From Denitrobacterium detoxificans (lineage in GTDB: Bacteria > Actinomycetota > Coriobacteriia > Coriobacteriales > Eggerthellaceae): DNA of 64,000 nucleotides. Location: the NCBI RefSeq assembly GCF_015062615.1, contig NZ_SUUH01000002.1, positions 310,001 through 374,000 on the forward strand, in the 5' to 3' direction. The translations under genes and the position numbers were made by a program. The notes under the pieces are model-generated. The model saw only the letters and a list, made by a program, of their open reading frames with translations. It was not told the origin of the DNA and searched no databases. Of this stretch, positions 1 to 7,238 are shown piece after piece; position 1 is the first letter of the stretch; every line of letters begins with the position of its first letter.

Positions 1-362
1 AGCTCGACGTGAAGCCGCTGCTCGGCTTCGACTTGGAAGGCCATCTGTCCCTGGTGGGCATGGCGCGCGGTCGCAAGAAGGGCATTCGCCAGCTGGCTGA
101 ATACTACGATAAGCATTTCGACGCTTCCGGCGGCTCCAACCAGGTGCTCATGGGCAATGCCGATTGCCCGAAGGACATGGAGCGCCTGCGTGGGGAAATC
201 GGCAAGGTGAACCCCACGGCCGTGTTCGTCGATTCGAGCATTGGCCCCGTCATTGGCAGCCACGTGGGCTCCGGCATGCTCGCCGTGGTCTTCTGGGGTC
301 CCGATCGCCGCGAAGAGCTTTCCGTGGCCGATCGCATCGCACGCCGAGTGAAGGGTAAGTAG
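1..362 (+). CDS. DegV family protein, C-terminal part (gene cut by window start)
   Basis: The window opens inside this gene; 119 codons remain (reading frame begins at base 3) before the TAG at 360-362. The remainder matches the C-terminal half of DegV proteins: a KPLLGFDLEGHLSLVG strand, the basic stretch ARGRKKG, and the IGSHVGSGM loop near the end. DegV (FakB-type) proteins bind a fatty acid and present it to a fatty-acid kinase; that is family knowledge, and no kinase gene is visible here. A second, complete DegV gene follows after 5 bases and is clearly paralogous (the same KPLL.FDL.GKLS, SRGRKKG and IG.HVG.GML blocks), so this is a tandem duplication, probably in one operon. Confidence 0.9.
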   Translation, partial: LDVKPLLGFDLEGHLSLVGMARGRKKGIRQLAEYYDKHFDASGGSNQVLMGNADCPKDMERLRGEIGKVNPTAVFVDSSIGPVIGSHVGSGMLAVVFWGPDRREELSVADRIARRVKGK

Positions 363-367
363 CAACC

Positions 368-1297
368 ATGAACTACAAGTGCAATCTCATCATCGATTCT
401 TGCTGTGACCTGCCCAAGGAAATGTGGGATGTCCCCGGCGTGACCATGCTGCCGTTCTCGTATTCCGACAATATGGCCAGCTACGTAGACGATTCGTTCC
501 AGTCGCGCACTCCTCATGAGTTCTACGAGTGGATCGGCAAGGGCGCTATGCCCACCACGTCGCAGCCTAGCCAGATGGTCTACGAGGAAGCCTTCCGTGC
601 TGCCGTGGAATCGGGTGTTCCCACGGTGTACCTGTGCATGTCGAGCGGCATTTCGGGTGCATACAATGGTGCCCTTACGGCCCTCGATCGCATGAAGCGC
701 GAATTTGGCGAGGGTATCGAGCTCTACGTGGTCGATACGCTTATTGGTTCCACGCCGCTTGGCTTGCTCGTGCAGGAGGCCATGCGCCTGCAGCAGAGCG
801 GCATGACGGCCAGGGAACTTGCCGATTGGGCGCTCGAGGCCCGGTACTTCACGCACATCATCTTCATGGTGGAAGATCTCGAATGCTTGCATCGCGGTGG
901 CCGCATTCCCGCCAGCGTGGCGGTGGCGGGCACCAAACTCGACGTAAAGCCGCTGCTTACGTTCGATCTGCAGGGCAAGCTGTCCATCATCGGCGCATCG
1001 CGCGGCCGCAAGAAGGGCATGAAGCGCATGGTCGATTTCTATATGAAGAACCGTGACGTCGACTCGCTTGGCAAGCCCATTGCCGTGGGCAATGCCGATG
1101 TCCCTCACGATGTGGATAAGCTCGAGGCGCTGCTTACCAAGCAAGACGAGGGGGCGATGTTCTTGAACTTGAACATCGGGCCCACCATCGGCTGCCACGT
1201 GGGGCCGGGCATGCTTTCCTGTTGCTTCTGGGGCAACGATCGTAGGAAGAACCTTTCGGTTTCCGATCGCATCGCCAACAGGGTTAAGTCTAATTAG
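368..1297 (+). CDS. DegV family (fatty-acid-binding) protein
   Basis: A complete 309-residue protein of normal DegV length. Visible family blocks are the N-terminal IIDSCCDLP motif, TTSQPS (fatty-acid carboxylate-binding region), SSGISGAYNGA, the LECLHRGGRIPA helix start and the C-terminal IGCHVGPGM loop. It probably binds a fatty acid in the cytoplasm and hands it to a fatty-acid kinase for lipid synthesis or signalling; the ligand cannot be read from sequence. It starts 5 bases after the preceding DegV paralog and ends just before a hairpin, so the two DegV genes likely form one transcript. A third, more distant paralog lies at 58204-59088. Confidence 0.93.
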   Translation: MNYKCNLIIDSCCDLPKEMWDVPGVTMLPFSYSDNMASYVDDSFQSRTPHEFYEWIGKGAMPTTSQPSQMVYEEAFRAAVESGVPTVYLCMSSGISGAYNGALTALDRMKREFGEGIELYVVDTLIGSTPLGLLVQEAMRLQQSGMTARELADWALEARYFTHIIFMVEDLECLHRGGRIPASVAVAGTKLDVKPLLTFDLQGKLSIIGASRGRKKGMKRMVDFYMKNRDVDSLGKPIAVGNADVPHDVDKLEALLTKQDEGAMFLNLNIGPTIGCHVGPGMLSCCFWGNDRRKNLSVSDRIANRVKSN

Positions 1298-1307
1298 TCT
1301 GAACAAC

Positions 1308-1329
1308 GCGGGATGCTAAGGCATCCCGC
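1308..1329 (+). terminator. Hairpin after tandem degV genes
   Basis: Perfect 9-bp stem GCGGGATGC / GCATCCCGC with a TAAG tetraloop, eleven bases after the degV stop. There is no clear T-run (TTCGACG follows), so termination may be weak and read through into the next gene. Confidence 0.55.
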
Positions 1330-1349
1330 TTCGACGAAAAGGAGGGCAT

Positions 1350-2339
1350 ATGCCCAAGTCTTTTGTTTTCGTGGGTCATCAGGGTATCTGCCAGGTACTC
1401 GCCCAGAACCTTGCTGCCGCTGGCTTTCCTGCGGCATCCGACGTCGACAGTGCCGACGTCATCTTCACGTACTGCACGTCGCAGGAGTCGCTCGAGAACG
1501 TCTATCTGGAAGAGGATGGCGTCATCTCGAAGGCGAAGCCCGGTGCCTATCTGGTTGATTTTAGCGCCGCCACTCCGTCGCTCGCGCGTGAGCTTTCCGC
1601 GGTAGCCCAGGTGAACGACCTGCATGTCGTGGAAGCGCCGCTTGTGGTGCGCGACGTTACGCTGCCGAATGCGTTTGGCAATCCGCAGAACCTGCTTGTC
1701 CTGGTGGCAGGCGAGGAAGCCGATGCCAATGCCGTAGCCGAGATGCTTGCCGCCCTGGTGGGCACGGTGGAGCCCTGCGGTGGCTCGGGCGATGCCCAGC
1801 TGGCCAAGTGCTCGTTCACCATCCAACAGATCATGGCGCTTCAGGCGTTCATGGAAGCCGATGCGCTCTGCCGCGTGGCGGGTGGCCTTCCCGCTTCCGT
1901 GGCTGCGGCCGATCGCGTCGTGCGTGCCCAGATGGTATCGCCTCAGATCGAAAGCCTGGCACATGCGCTCGAGGAGAATTCCTTCACGAGTACGTGCACC
2001 GTGGAGGTGCTGCTTGGCGAGATCGAGACCGTCATGGCCTGCGCCGATGAGTTCAACCTCATCGTTCCGCTGTCTGAAGCGGCCGATTATCTGCTGCGCT
2101 TGCTTGCCACCATTGGTGGTGTTGACATGGCCGCATCTGCGCTTTCCCTCGTGTATCGCGACGAGGAGGAGAGTTCGAAGTTCGGTCTCGACTGGGATCG
2201 CGCGCAGGAGGCCTATACGTCGCTGGGCGCTACCGACGATTACGATGACGAAGATGATGACGAGTGCGATTGCGGTCATCATCACCATCATCATGACGAA
2301 GAGGATTTTGGCGGTTTCGGTGGCTATTCTGCCAACTAA
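1350..2339 (+). CDS. Divergent NAD-binding 3-hydroxyacid dehydrogenase-like protein with His6 tail
   Basis: A 329-residue protein with the architecture of the beta-hydroxyacid dehydrogenase / 6-phosphogluconate dehydrogenase family: an N-terminal Rossmann-like segment and a helical C-terminal half. The start ATG has a strong GGAGG ribosome-binding site. Key motifs are altered. The dinucleotide loop reads VGHQGICQ where the family has GLGxMG, so two glycines are replaced. The substrate motif DAPVSGG is replaced by EAPLVVR. The catalytic lysine is kept (K153 in QLAKCSFT), but the asparagine four residues later is Thr157. The C-terminus is acidic and ends with C306, C308 and six consecutive histidines (310-315) followed by a Gly/Phe-rich tail, suggesting metal binding. 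Whether it is still a dehydrogenase is uncertain. Confidence 0.75.
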   Translation: MPKSFVFVGHQGICQVLAQNLAAAGFPAASDVDSADVIFTYCTSQESLENVYLEEDGVISKAKPGAYLVDFSAATPSLARELSAVAQVNDLHVVEAPLVVRDVTLPNAFGNPQNLLVLVAGEEADANAVAEMLAALVGTVEPCGGSGDAQLAKCSFTIQQIMALQAFMEADALCRVAGGLPASVAAADRVVRAQMVSPQIESLAHALEENSFTSTCTVEVLLGEIETVMACADEFNLIVPLSEAADYLLRLLATIGGVDMAASALSLVYRDEEESSKFGLDWDRAQEAYTSLGATDDYDDEDDDECDCGHHHHHHDEEDFGGFGGYSAN

Positions 2340-3315
2340 ATGCGAACTCTGCCCTCGCCGGTGCGGTGCGAACCGCGCGGCGGGGGAGCGCGGCGTGTGC
2401 GGCGCAGCTCGCGAGCTGCGTATTGCGCGCGCCGCGCTTCATGAATGGGAGGAGCCTCCCATTAGCGTAGGTGCTGGTAGCGGGGCCGTGTTCTTTAGCC
2501 ATTGCCCTCTGCGTTGCGTCTTCTGCCAGAACGTCGAGATAGCCTGCGGCAACCACGGCACCGACGTGAGCGTGGATCGCTTGGCGCGCATCTTCGTGGA
2601 GCTGCGCGAGCAGGGCGCGGCGAACATTAACCTGGTTACGCCTAGTCATTACTTTCCCTTCATTCGCCAGGCACAGCAATTGCTTGCGGACATGGAAGAT
2701 GCGCTGCTAGAGCAGCGCGTGCAAGCGGGTGCCCTTTCCGAGTTCGAGCGAAAGCGCGTTGCCAAGCGTCACTTCGAGCTGCCGTTCATCTGCAACACGA
2801 GTGGCTACGAGAATGCCTCGACCATACGCGAGTATTCCGATTGCATTGACGTGTACCTCACGGATTTCCGCTATTGGCGCGATGGCGAAAGCAATGCTGC
2901 ACGCACGTATTCCCATGCGCCCGAATACTTCGATGTTGCTTCGCAGGCTTTGGCTGCGATGGCACAGGCAGCGGGCGAGCCCGTGTTTGGCCCCTTTGGT
3001 GGGGAAGAACGCCTGGAACGCGGCGTTGTCATTCGCCATTTGCTTATGCCCGGCCGTCTGCAGGAAAGCAAGCGCATCATCGACTACCTCTGGCACGAAT
3101 ACGGATCCAGCGTGCTCTACAGCATCATGAACCAATACACGCCCATGCGCGATTTCCCCAACCTGCCCGAGCTTAACCATGCAGTCCCCGAGCAAGAATA
3201 TGACCAGCTCCTCGACTTCGCCGATGGCCTGGGAATGGTCGATTACTTCTGGCAAGAAGGCGGTGCCGCTACCGAAAGCTTCATCCCCGCTTTCGATAAC
3301 ACGGGAGTGGTTTAG
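2293..3315 (+). CDS. Radical SAM protein, PflX/COG1313-like
   Basis: About 340 residues. The N-terminus carries a cysteine-rich block, CELCPRRCGANRAAGERGVC, followed by HEWEEPPISVGAGSGAVFFS and the radical SAM cluster motif C-P-L-R-C-V-F-C (CxxxCxxC). This order matches the uncharacterised COG1313 family, which resembles pyruvate-formate-lyase activating enzymes; the substrate is unknown. The start is uncertain: ATG at 2293, TTG at 2308 (preceded by GAGG) and GTG at 2320 are all possible, and all overlap the end of the preceding gene, so translation is probably coupled to it. The coupling suggests that this enzyme and the His-tailed oxidoreductase work together. No terminator is seen after it. 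Confidence 0.82.
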   Translation: MTKRILAVSVAILPTKCELCPRRCGANRAAGERGVCGAARELRIARAALHEWEEPPISVGAGSGAVFFSHCPLRCVFCQNVEIACGNHGTDVSVDRLARIFVELREQGAANINLVTPSHYFPFIRQAQQLLADMEDALLEQRVQAGALSEFERKRVAKRHFELPFICNTSGYENASTIREYSDCIDVYLTDFRYWRDGESNAARTYSHAPEYFDVASQALAAMAQAAGEPVFGPFGGEERLERGVVIRHLLMPGRLQESKRIIDYLWHEYGSSVLYSIMNQYTPMRDFPNLPELNHAVPEQEYDQLLDFADGLGMVDYFWQEGGAATESFIPAFDNTGVV

Positions 3316-3541
3316 GTTTATTTGCGTTAGTGTGGGTGATGCTGGTTCTTATAGTTATCCGCATGCAATCGTAATCAAGCTAAACATGAATTGATTGGCA
3401 GATCGCTGTTTTGCGCTATCTGTTTAGGCCGAAAGAAAACAACTTTATTCTTTACATGGCATCTGAGCAAATATAATATCCTCGAATGAGTATATAGCTT
3501 CGTTAACTAGTGTTATTTTGTATCGGATGCAGAGGTGGACT

Positions 3542-3854
3542 ATGGGGTCGAACACCGATTCGTTGCAAAAGCGGCTCATATCGAGGCGTTCGTTTACGTC
3601 ATTTGCTTTTACGGTTATCGGCGGATTCGCTTTTTGCCCATTTCCGCGTTTGCTCTATGCGTCTGATCAATCCGTTCCGCCGGACTCTTTTGATGTTAAC
3701 TTCGCGGAGTCAATTTATTGAAGACATTCTCTTTTATCAGATAATGTTCGGAACTAGCTCGTCGGATGTAGCGAATTTAAATTCCAGAGAAGCGGAAAGC
3801 TATCTGAGGCTTCGATTTCCTGATGTGTACGAGAATTTCCTGAGGATGCTATGA
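3542..3854 (+). pseudogene. Small exported protein gene with a one-base frameshift
   Basis: From an ATG at 3542 (AGAGGTGG upstream) the frame encodes a twin-arginine-like signal, SRRSFTSFAF, a hydrophobic segment and an Ala-containing cleavage region, then stops at 3721. The next frame continues without a break (FIEDILFYQIMFGTSSSD...) to a TGA at 3852-3854. That TGA overlaps the ATG of the following lipoprotein gene by four bases, as in translational coupling. Skipping one base near 3711 joins the two parts into a plausible protein of about 104 residues; the span is 3n+1 bases. It may be a decayed gene, a sequencing error or programmed frameshifting. The base composition is clearly more AT-rich than in neighbouring housekeeping genes. 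No family was recognised. Confidence 0.5.
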
Positions 3855-4444
3855 ACATTCGTCGCATTTACCGTATCGCCTTATTTGTTTTCTGCTCCAT
3901 AATTGCGACCTTCTTATTCGCCTGCGCTTCGGACGAAGAAACGCTCGCTGTTAATGACGTTAGAGACGAATTGCTCGTATGCGATTTAGGCTCATTCGCT
4001 GATTCAGTGGGTGGCACTGTTCTTGGTGACTGGCGAAGAACGGGTGGAGAAGGGGTTGAGGTTTCTGCGACTGAAGAGGGGCTGGACGTCACTTATTCGT
4101 TTACTCGAGAGCCGAGCTCTAATAATTCGGACGTCCTATGTCGATTGGATTTTACGAAAACCTTTTCTGTCGAATTGGACTCGGGAGATATATTGCACGT
4201 CTCAATTTCCGAATGTTATAACGCAGCAACTCAGTCAGCTTCTTCTCTCTCTGTTGAGTATCGTATCTCCGCGAATGCCCTCGATGGTGAAGCTGGCAGT
4301 CTTTCGGCGGTTTCGTTGGATGGGTCGGAGGCTCGTGAACTTTTGGAGGCCGATGGGCTCTCGCAAACAGTTGAGCGCCTTATCGGCAGTCCGATGGACT
4401 TTTTCATCGACTCCTACGTGTGTTTTAGTGAACAGGGGTCATAA
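3851..4444 (+). CDS. Putative lipoprotein of unknown function
   Basis: 197 residues. The N-terminus is a lipoprotein signal: basic MNIRRIYR, a hydrophobic core, and the lipobox LFAC with the modified cysteine at about residue 25. The mature part is acidic and rich in Ser and beta-type sequence, with no motif I recognise. It overlaps the preceding frameshifted gene by ATGA, so the two probably were or are a coupled pair of exported proteins. The pair sits in an AT-rich stretch between a radical SAM gene and rpoD, which suggests an acquired or fast-evolving insertion. Confidence 0.7.
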   Translation: MNIRRIYRIALFVFCSIIATFLFACASDEETLAVNDVRDELLVCDLGSFADSVGGTVLGDWRRTGGEGVEVSATEEGLDVTYSFTREPSSNNSDVLCRLDFTKTFSVELDSGDILHVSISECYNAATQSASSLSVEYRISANALDGEAGSLSAVSLDGSEARELLEADGLSQTVERLIGSPMDFFIDSYVCFSEQGS

Positions 4445-4546
4445 AGATTTTCGGAAAAGTCAGGACCCGCAAGACTGTGATGTTCTTGTCGCGCGACGGG
4501 CGGAAAACGGTACAAGTGTGGTAAAGTATTCTGCTGTATCTCTATG

Positions 4547-4567
4547 CCCTGTTTCACGTGAACAGGG
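4547..4567. promoter_or_regulatory. CACGTG-centred palindrome upstream of rpoD (parS-like)
   Basis: Arms CCCTGTT and AACAGGG flank TCACGTG. The inner TGTTTCACGTGAACA resembles the ParB-binding parS consensus TGTTTCACGTGAAACA but lacks one A in the right arm. It lies 30 bases before the rpoD start codon and could instead be an operator or an RNA hairpin in the leader. Confidence 0.4.
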
Positions 4568-4596
4568 TTGGTAAAAACAGCTGTGAAGGGAGTAAC

Positions 4597-5805
4597 GTGG
4601 CAGCAGCCTCTCGTAAAACTTCTGAAAAAGCGCTAGATGTCGAGCATGAAGAGTCCATCGATCTGGAAGACGTCGAAGCACCCGAAACGGTAACCGACGA
4701 AGCTCCCGAAGACGAGGGCGTGTCGAGCGAGGATTCGCTTGACAAGGATGGCGACGACCTGCTCGAAGGTATCCCCGAGGAAGAACTCAAGGCAACTACG
4801 AACGTCAACCTCCCGAAGGTGACGCATGCGCGTTCGCGCACGGGCCGCGGCCGTCGTTCCTCCGATACCTCCGTCGCATTGCTCACCGGCGATCCGGTGC
4901 GCATGTACCTGAAGGAAATTGGCAAGGTTCCTCTGCTGAATGCCTCCGAGGAAATCGACCTCGCCATGAAGATCGAAGCTGGCGTGGAAGCCACCGAAAA
5001 GCTCGAGGCCGCTGAAGCCGAGGGCATCGAGCTCGAGCGCCGCGAGCGCCGTCGCCTCACCCGCATCGAGCAGGTGGGCCTCGACGCCAAGCAGCAGCTC
5101 ATCGAAGCCAACCTGCGTCTGGTCGTTTCCATCGCGAAGCGCTACGTGGGTCGTGGCATGCTCTTCCTCGACCTCATTCAGGAAGGCAACCTGGGCCTCA
5201 TTCGCGCCGTCGAAAAGTTCGACTACACGAAGGGCTTCAAGTTCTCCACGTATGCTACCTGGTGGATTCGCCAGGCCATTACGCGTGCTATCGCCGACCA
5301 GGCCCGCACCATCCGCATTCCCGTGCACATGGTGGAAACCATCAACAAGCTCGTGCGCATCCAGCGTCGTCTGCTGCAGGATCTTGGTCGCGAGCCAACC
5401 CCGGAAGAAATTGCCGAGGAAATGGATCTCACGCCCGATCGCGTGCGCGAAATCCAGAAGATCAGCCAGGAGCCCGTTTCCCTGGAAACGCCTATCGGCG
5501 AGGAAGAAGACAGCCAGCTGGGCGACTTCATCGAAGATGATGCCGCCATCGTGCCGCCCGATGCTGCTAGCTTCAGCATGCTGCAGGAACAGCTCACCAA
5601 GGTCCTCGACGGCCTGGCAGAGCGCGAGCGCAAGGTCATCATGCTGCGCTTCGGCCTGCAGGACGGTCATCCCCGCACGCTGGAAGAAGTGGGCAGGGAA
5701 TTTGGCGTTACGCGTGAGCGCATTCGCCAGATCGAGAGCAAGACGCTCGCCAAGCTGCGTCATCCCAGCCGCAGCTCGAAGCTGAAGGATTACCTGGAGG
5801 ATTAA
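4597..5805 (+). CDS. rpoD: RNA polymerase primary sigma factor RpoD (SigA)
   Basis: 402 residues from a GTG start preceded by GAAGGGAGTAAC; an upstream in-frame GTG at 4558 has no ribosome-binding site. The N-terminal 75 residues are strongly acidic (a short region 1.1 substitute). Region 1.2 reads DPVRMYLKEIGKVPLL. Region 2 contains RLVVSIAKRYVGRGM and the promoter-melting, -10-reading stretch FSTYATWWIRQAITRAI. Region 3 follows PVHMVETINKL. Region 4 has the helix-turn-helix TLEEVGREFGVTRERIRQIE that reads the -35 element. It directs RNA polymerase to housekeeping promoters. It appears monocistronic and is followed by a strong intrinsic terminator. Confidence 0.97.
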   Translation: MAAASRKTSEKALDVEHEESIDLEDVEAPETVTDEAPEDEGVSSEDSLDKDGDDLLEGIPEEELKATTNVNLPKVTHARSRTGRGRRSSDTSVALLTGDPVRMYLKEIGKVPLLNASEEIDLAMKIEAGVEATEKLEAAEAEGIELERRERRRLTRIEQVGLDAKQQLIEANLRLVVSIAKRYVGRGMLFLDLIQEGNLGLIRAVEKFDYTKGFKFSTYATWWIRQAITRAIADQARTIRIPVHMVETINKLVRIQRRLLQDLGREPTPEEIAEEMDLTPDRVREIQKISQEPVSLETPIGEEEDSQLGDFIEDDAAIVPPDAASFSMLQEQLTKVLDGLAERERKVIMLRFGLQDGHPRTLEEVGREFGVTRERIRQIESKTLAKLRHPSRSSKLKDYLED

Positions 5806-5825
5806 TCTTCCGTTTTCGCTTTTTC

Positions 5826-5882
5826 GCTGGCATTCCGCGGTATGGCATTGTTCGTGCCTGTCGGAATGCCAGCTTTTCTTTT
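5826..5882 (+). terminator. rpoD intrinsic terminator
   Basis: Perfect 12-bp inverted repeat GCTGGCATTCCG / CGGAATGCCAGC (5826-5837 and 5862-5873) with a 24-base loop, followed by TTTTCTTTT. Confidence 0.8.
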
Positions 5883-5922
5883 GTTAGCTGCGCCTGGAGC
5901 GCTCGTACTGCAAGGAGCCGGT

Positions 5923-6984
5923 ATGCCCACGATTTCCGTACCCGACGCCCATGGTGGCGCCGAGCATGCGGTCGAGGTGAATGACGCGAAGGTGCGCCAG
6001 TTCGTCGATCGCGTGCGCAAGGTGGCCAAGGAACGCCGCAAGTGGGCAAAGCGCGAGCATATTGCCTGCTATCGCGTGTACGACGCTGATATTCCCGAGT
6101 ACAACGTGGCCATCGAGCTCTTCGAGGGCAAGGGCGAGTCGGAAGGCAATCGCTATTGCGTGGTGGCGGAGTACCGTGCTCCGTCATCTATCAGCGAAGA
6201 CGAGGCAGCGGCGCGTTTCGAAGACGTGCTCGCCGTGGTTCCCTTTGCGCTCGACGTTCCCGCCGAAAACGTGTTCGCCAAGCAGCGCCGCAAGGCCAAG
6301 GGCGGTGGTCAGTACACGCATGAGCAGCACGAATCGCACGTGGCGTTCACCACCGAGCCCGATTATCTGAAGCAGACTGATTACCTGGTTGAACTCGATT
6401 TTTCGGGGTATTTGGACACGGGCCTGTTCCTGGACCATCGCGTGACGCGTCAGATGGTGGGGAAGATGGCGCGGGACACGCGCTTCCTGAACCTGTTCTC
6501 GTACACGGGTACGGCTACGCTGCATGCGGCTGGCGGCGGGGCGTTTTCCACGACGACCGTCGACATGTCGCAAACGTATTTGGACCGTGCGCGGCGCAAC
6601 ATGCAGCGCAATGGCTTCACGGGTGCGCCGCATCATTTCGTGCGTGCCGACGTGACCAGCTGGATCGTGCAGGAGGCTGCCACTTCGCATCGTTACGACC
6701 TGGTATTCTGCGATCCGCCGACGTTCAGCAACGGCAAGGCTATGGGTGAGCGCACGTGGGACGTGCAGCGCGACCATGCCAAGCTCCTGCAGGCTATCGC
6801 ACGCGTGTTGAAACCCGAGGGCACCATCGTATTCAGCTGCAACCTGCGTGGGTTCAAAATCGATGCCGCGGCGCTTGATGCGGCGGGGCTTTCCGTGCAG
6901 GACATCAGCGAACAGACCATCCCGCACGATTTCGAGCGCAATCCCAAGATTCACCGCTGCTTCCTGGTGAAGCGCGCAGGGTGA
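5923..6984 (+). CDS. Stand-alone RlmK-type 23S rRNA methyltransferase
   Basis: 353 residues from an ATG at 5923 with AAGGAG upstream; longer in-frame starts would run through the rpoD terminator. It aligns in pattern with the C-terminal RlmK half of E. coli RlmKL: WAKREHIACYRVYDADIPEY, DTGLFLDHR, the SAM-binding NLFSYTGTATLHA, TTTVDMSQTYLDRARRN, and the catalytic-region FCDPPTFSN. RlmK makes m7G2069 in 23S rRNA. The N-terminal RlmL half (THUMP plus m2G methyltransferase) is absent here, so this is the single-domain form. Its stop codon lies inside the first unit of a palindromic repeat cluster. Confidence 0.87.
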   Translation: MPTISVPDAHGGAEHAVEVNDAKVRQFVDRVRKVAKERRKWAKREHIACYRVYDADIPEYNVAIELFEGKGESEGNRYCVVAEYRAPSSISEDEAAARFEDVLAVVPFALDVPAENVFAKQRRKAKGGGQYTHEQHESHVAFTTEPDYLKQTDYLVELDFSGYLDTGLFLDHRVTRQMVGKMARDTRFLNLFSYTGTATLHAAGGGAFSTTTVDMSQTYLDRARRNMQRNGFTGAPHHFVRADVTSWIVQEAATSHRYDLVFCDPPTFSNGKAMGERTWDVQRDHAKLLQAIARVLKPEGTIVFSCNLRGFKIDAAALDAAGLSVQDISEQTIPHDFERNPKIHRCFLVKRAG

Positions 6985-7175
6985 CAGGGGGACGGTTATC
7001 CTGTCACCCCTTTTACCTAGTTGAACAGGGCAGGTGACAGGGGGACGTACCTTCTGTCACCTTAGTCGGGTAGTAAGGGGTGACAGGGGGACGGTTATCC
7101 TGTCACCCCTTTTACCTAGTTGAACAGTGATACGCGATTTCGAGGGGTGACAGTAGAACCGTCCCCCTGTCACCC
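6979..7175. repeat. REP-like palindromic repeat cluster (GTGACAGGGGGACGG family)
   Basis: Four related units. Copies at 6979-7028 and 7078-7127 are identical over 50 bases and begin GGGTGACAGGGGGACGG. A shorter copy lies at 7033-7061. An inverted copy lies at 7144-7175. Each unit is itself an inverted repeat with GGTGACAG / CTGTCACC arms. They resemble REP/RAYT-type extragenic palindromes, but no transposase is in the window. The rlmK-type stop codon falls inside the first unit. Confidence 0.85.
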
Positions 7176-7184
7176 ACTTCCAGC

Positions 7185-7214
7185 AAAAATGCCGCCCCAT
7201 TCGGAGCGGCATTT
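7185..7214 (-). terminator. serC terminator
   Basis: Stem AAATGCCGC (7187-7195) / GCGGCATTT (7206-7214) with a 10-base loop; read on the minus strand it is followed by a T-run. It sits 25 bases after the serC stop. Confidence 0.75.
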
Positions 7215-7238
7215 CTCGTGTTGGGTTTCGGGTTGCGC

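Noticed and set aside
1747..2292. Upstream extension of the radical SAM frame
   Set aside because: It overlaps the oxidoreductase, which carries family motifs; the extension is Arg/Ser-rich shadow sequence.
2265..2312. Six histidines as a vector tag
   Set aside because: The tag-like run is internal, followed by more native codons, with normal chromosomal genes on both sides.
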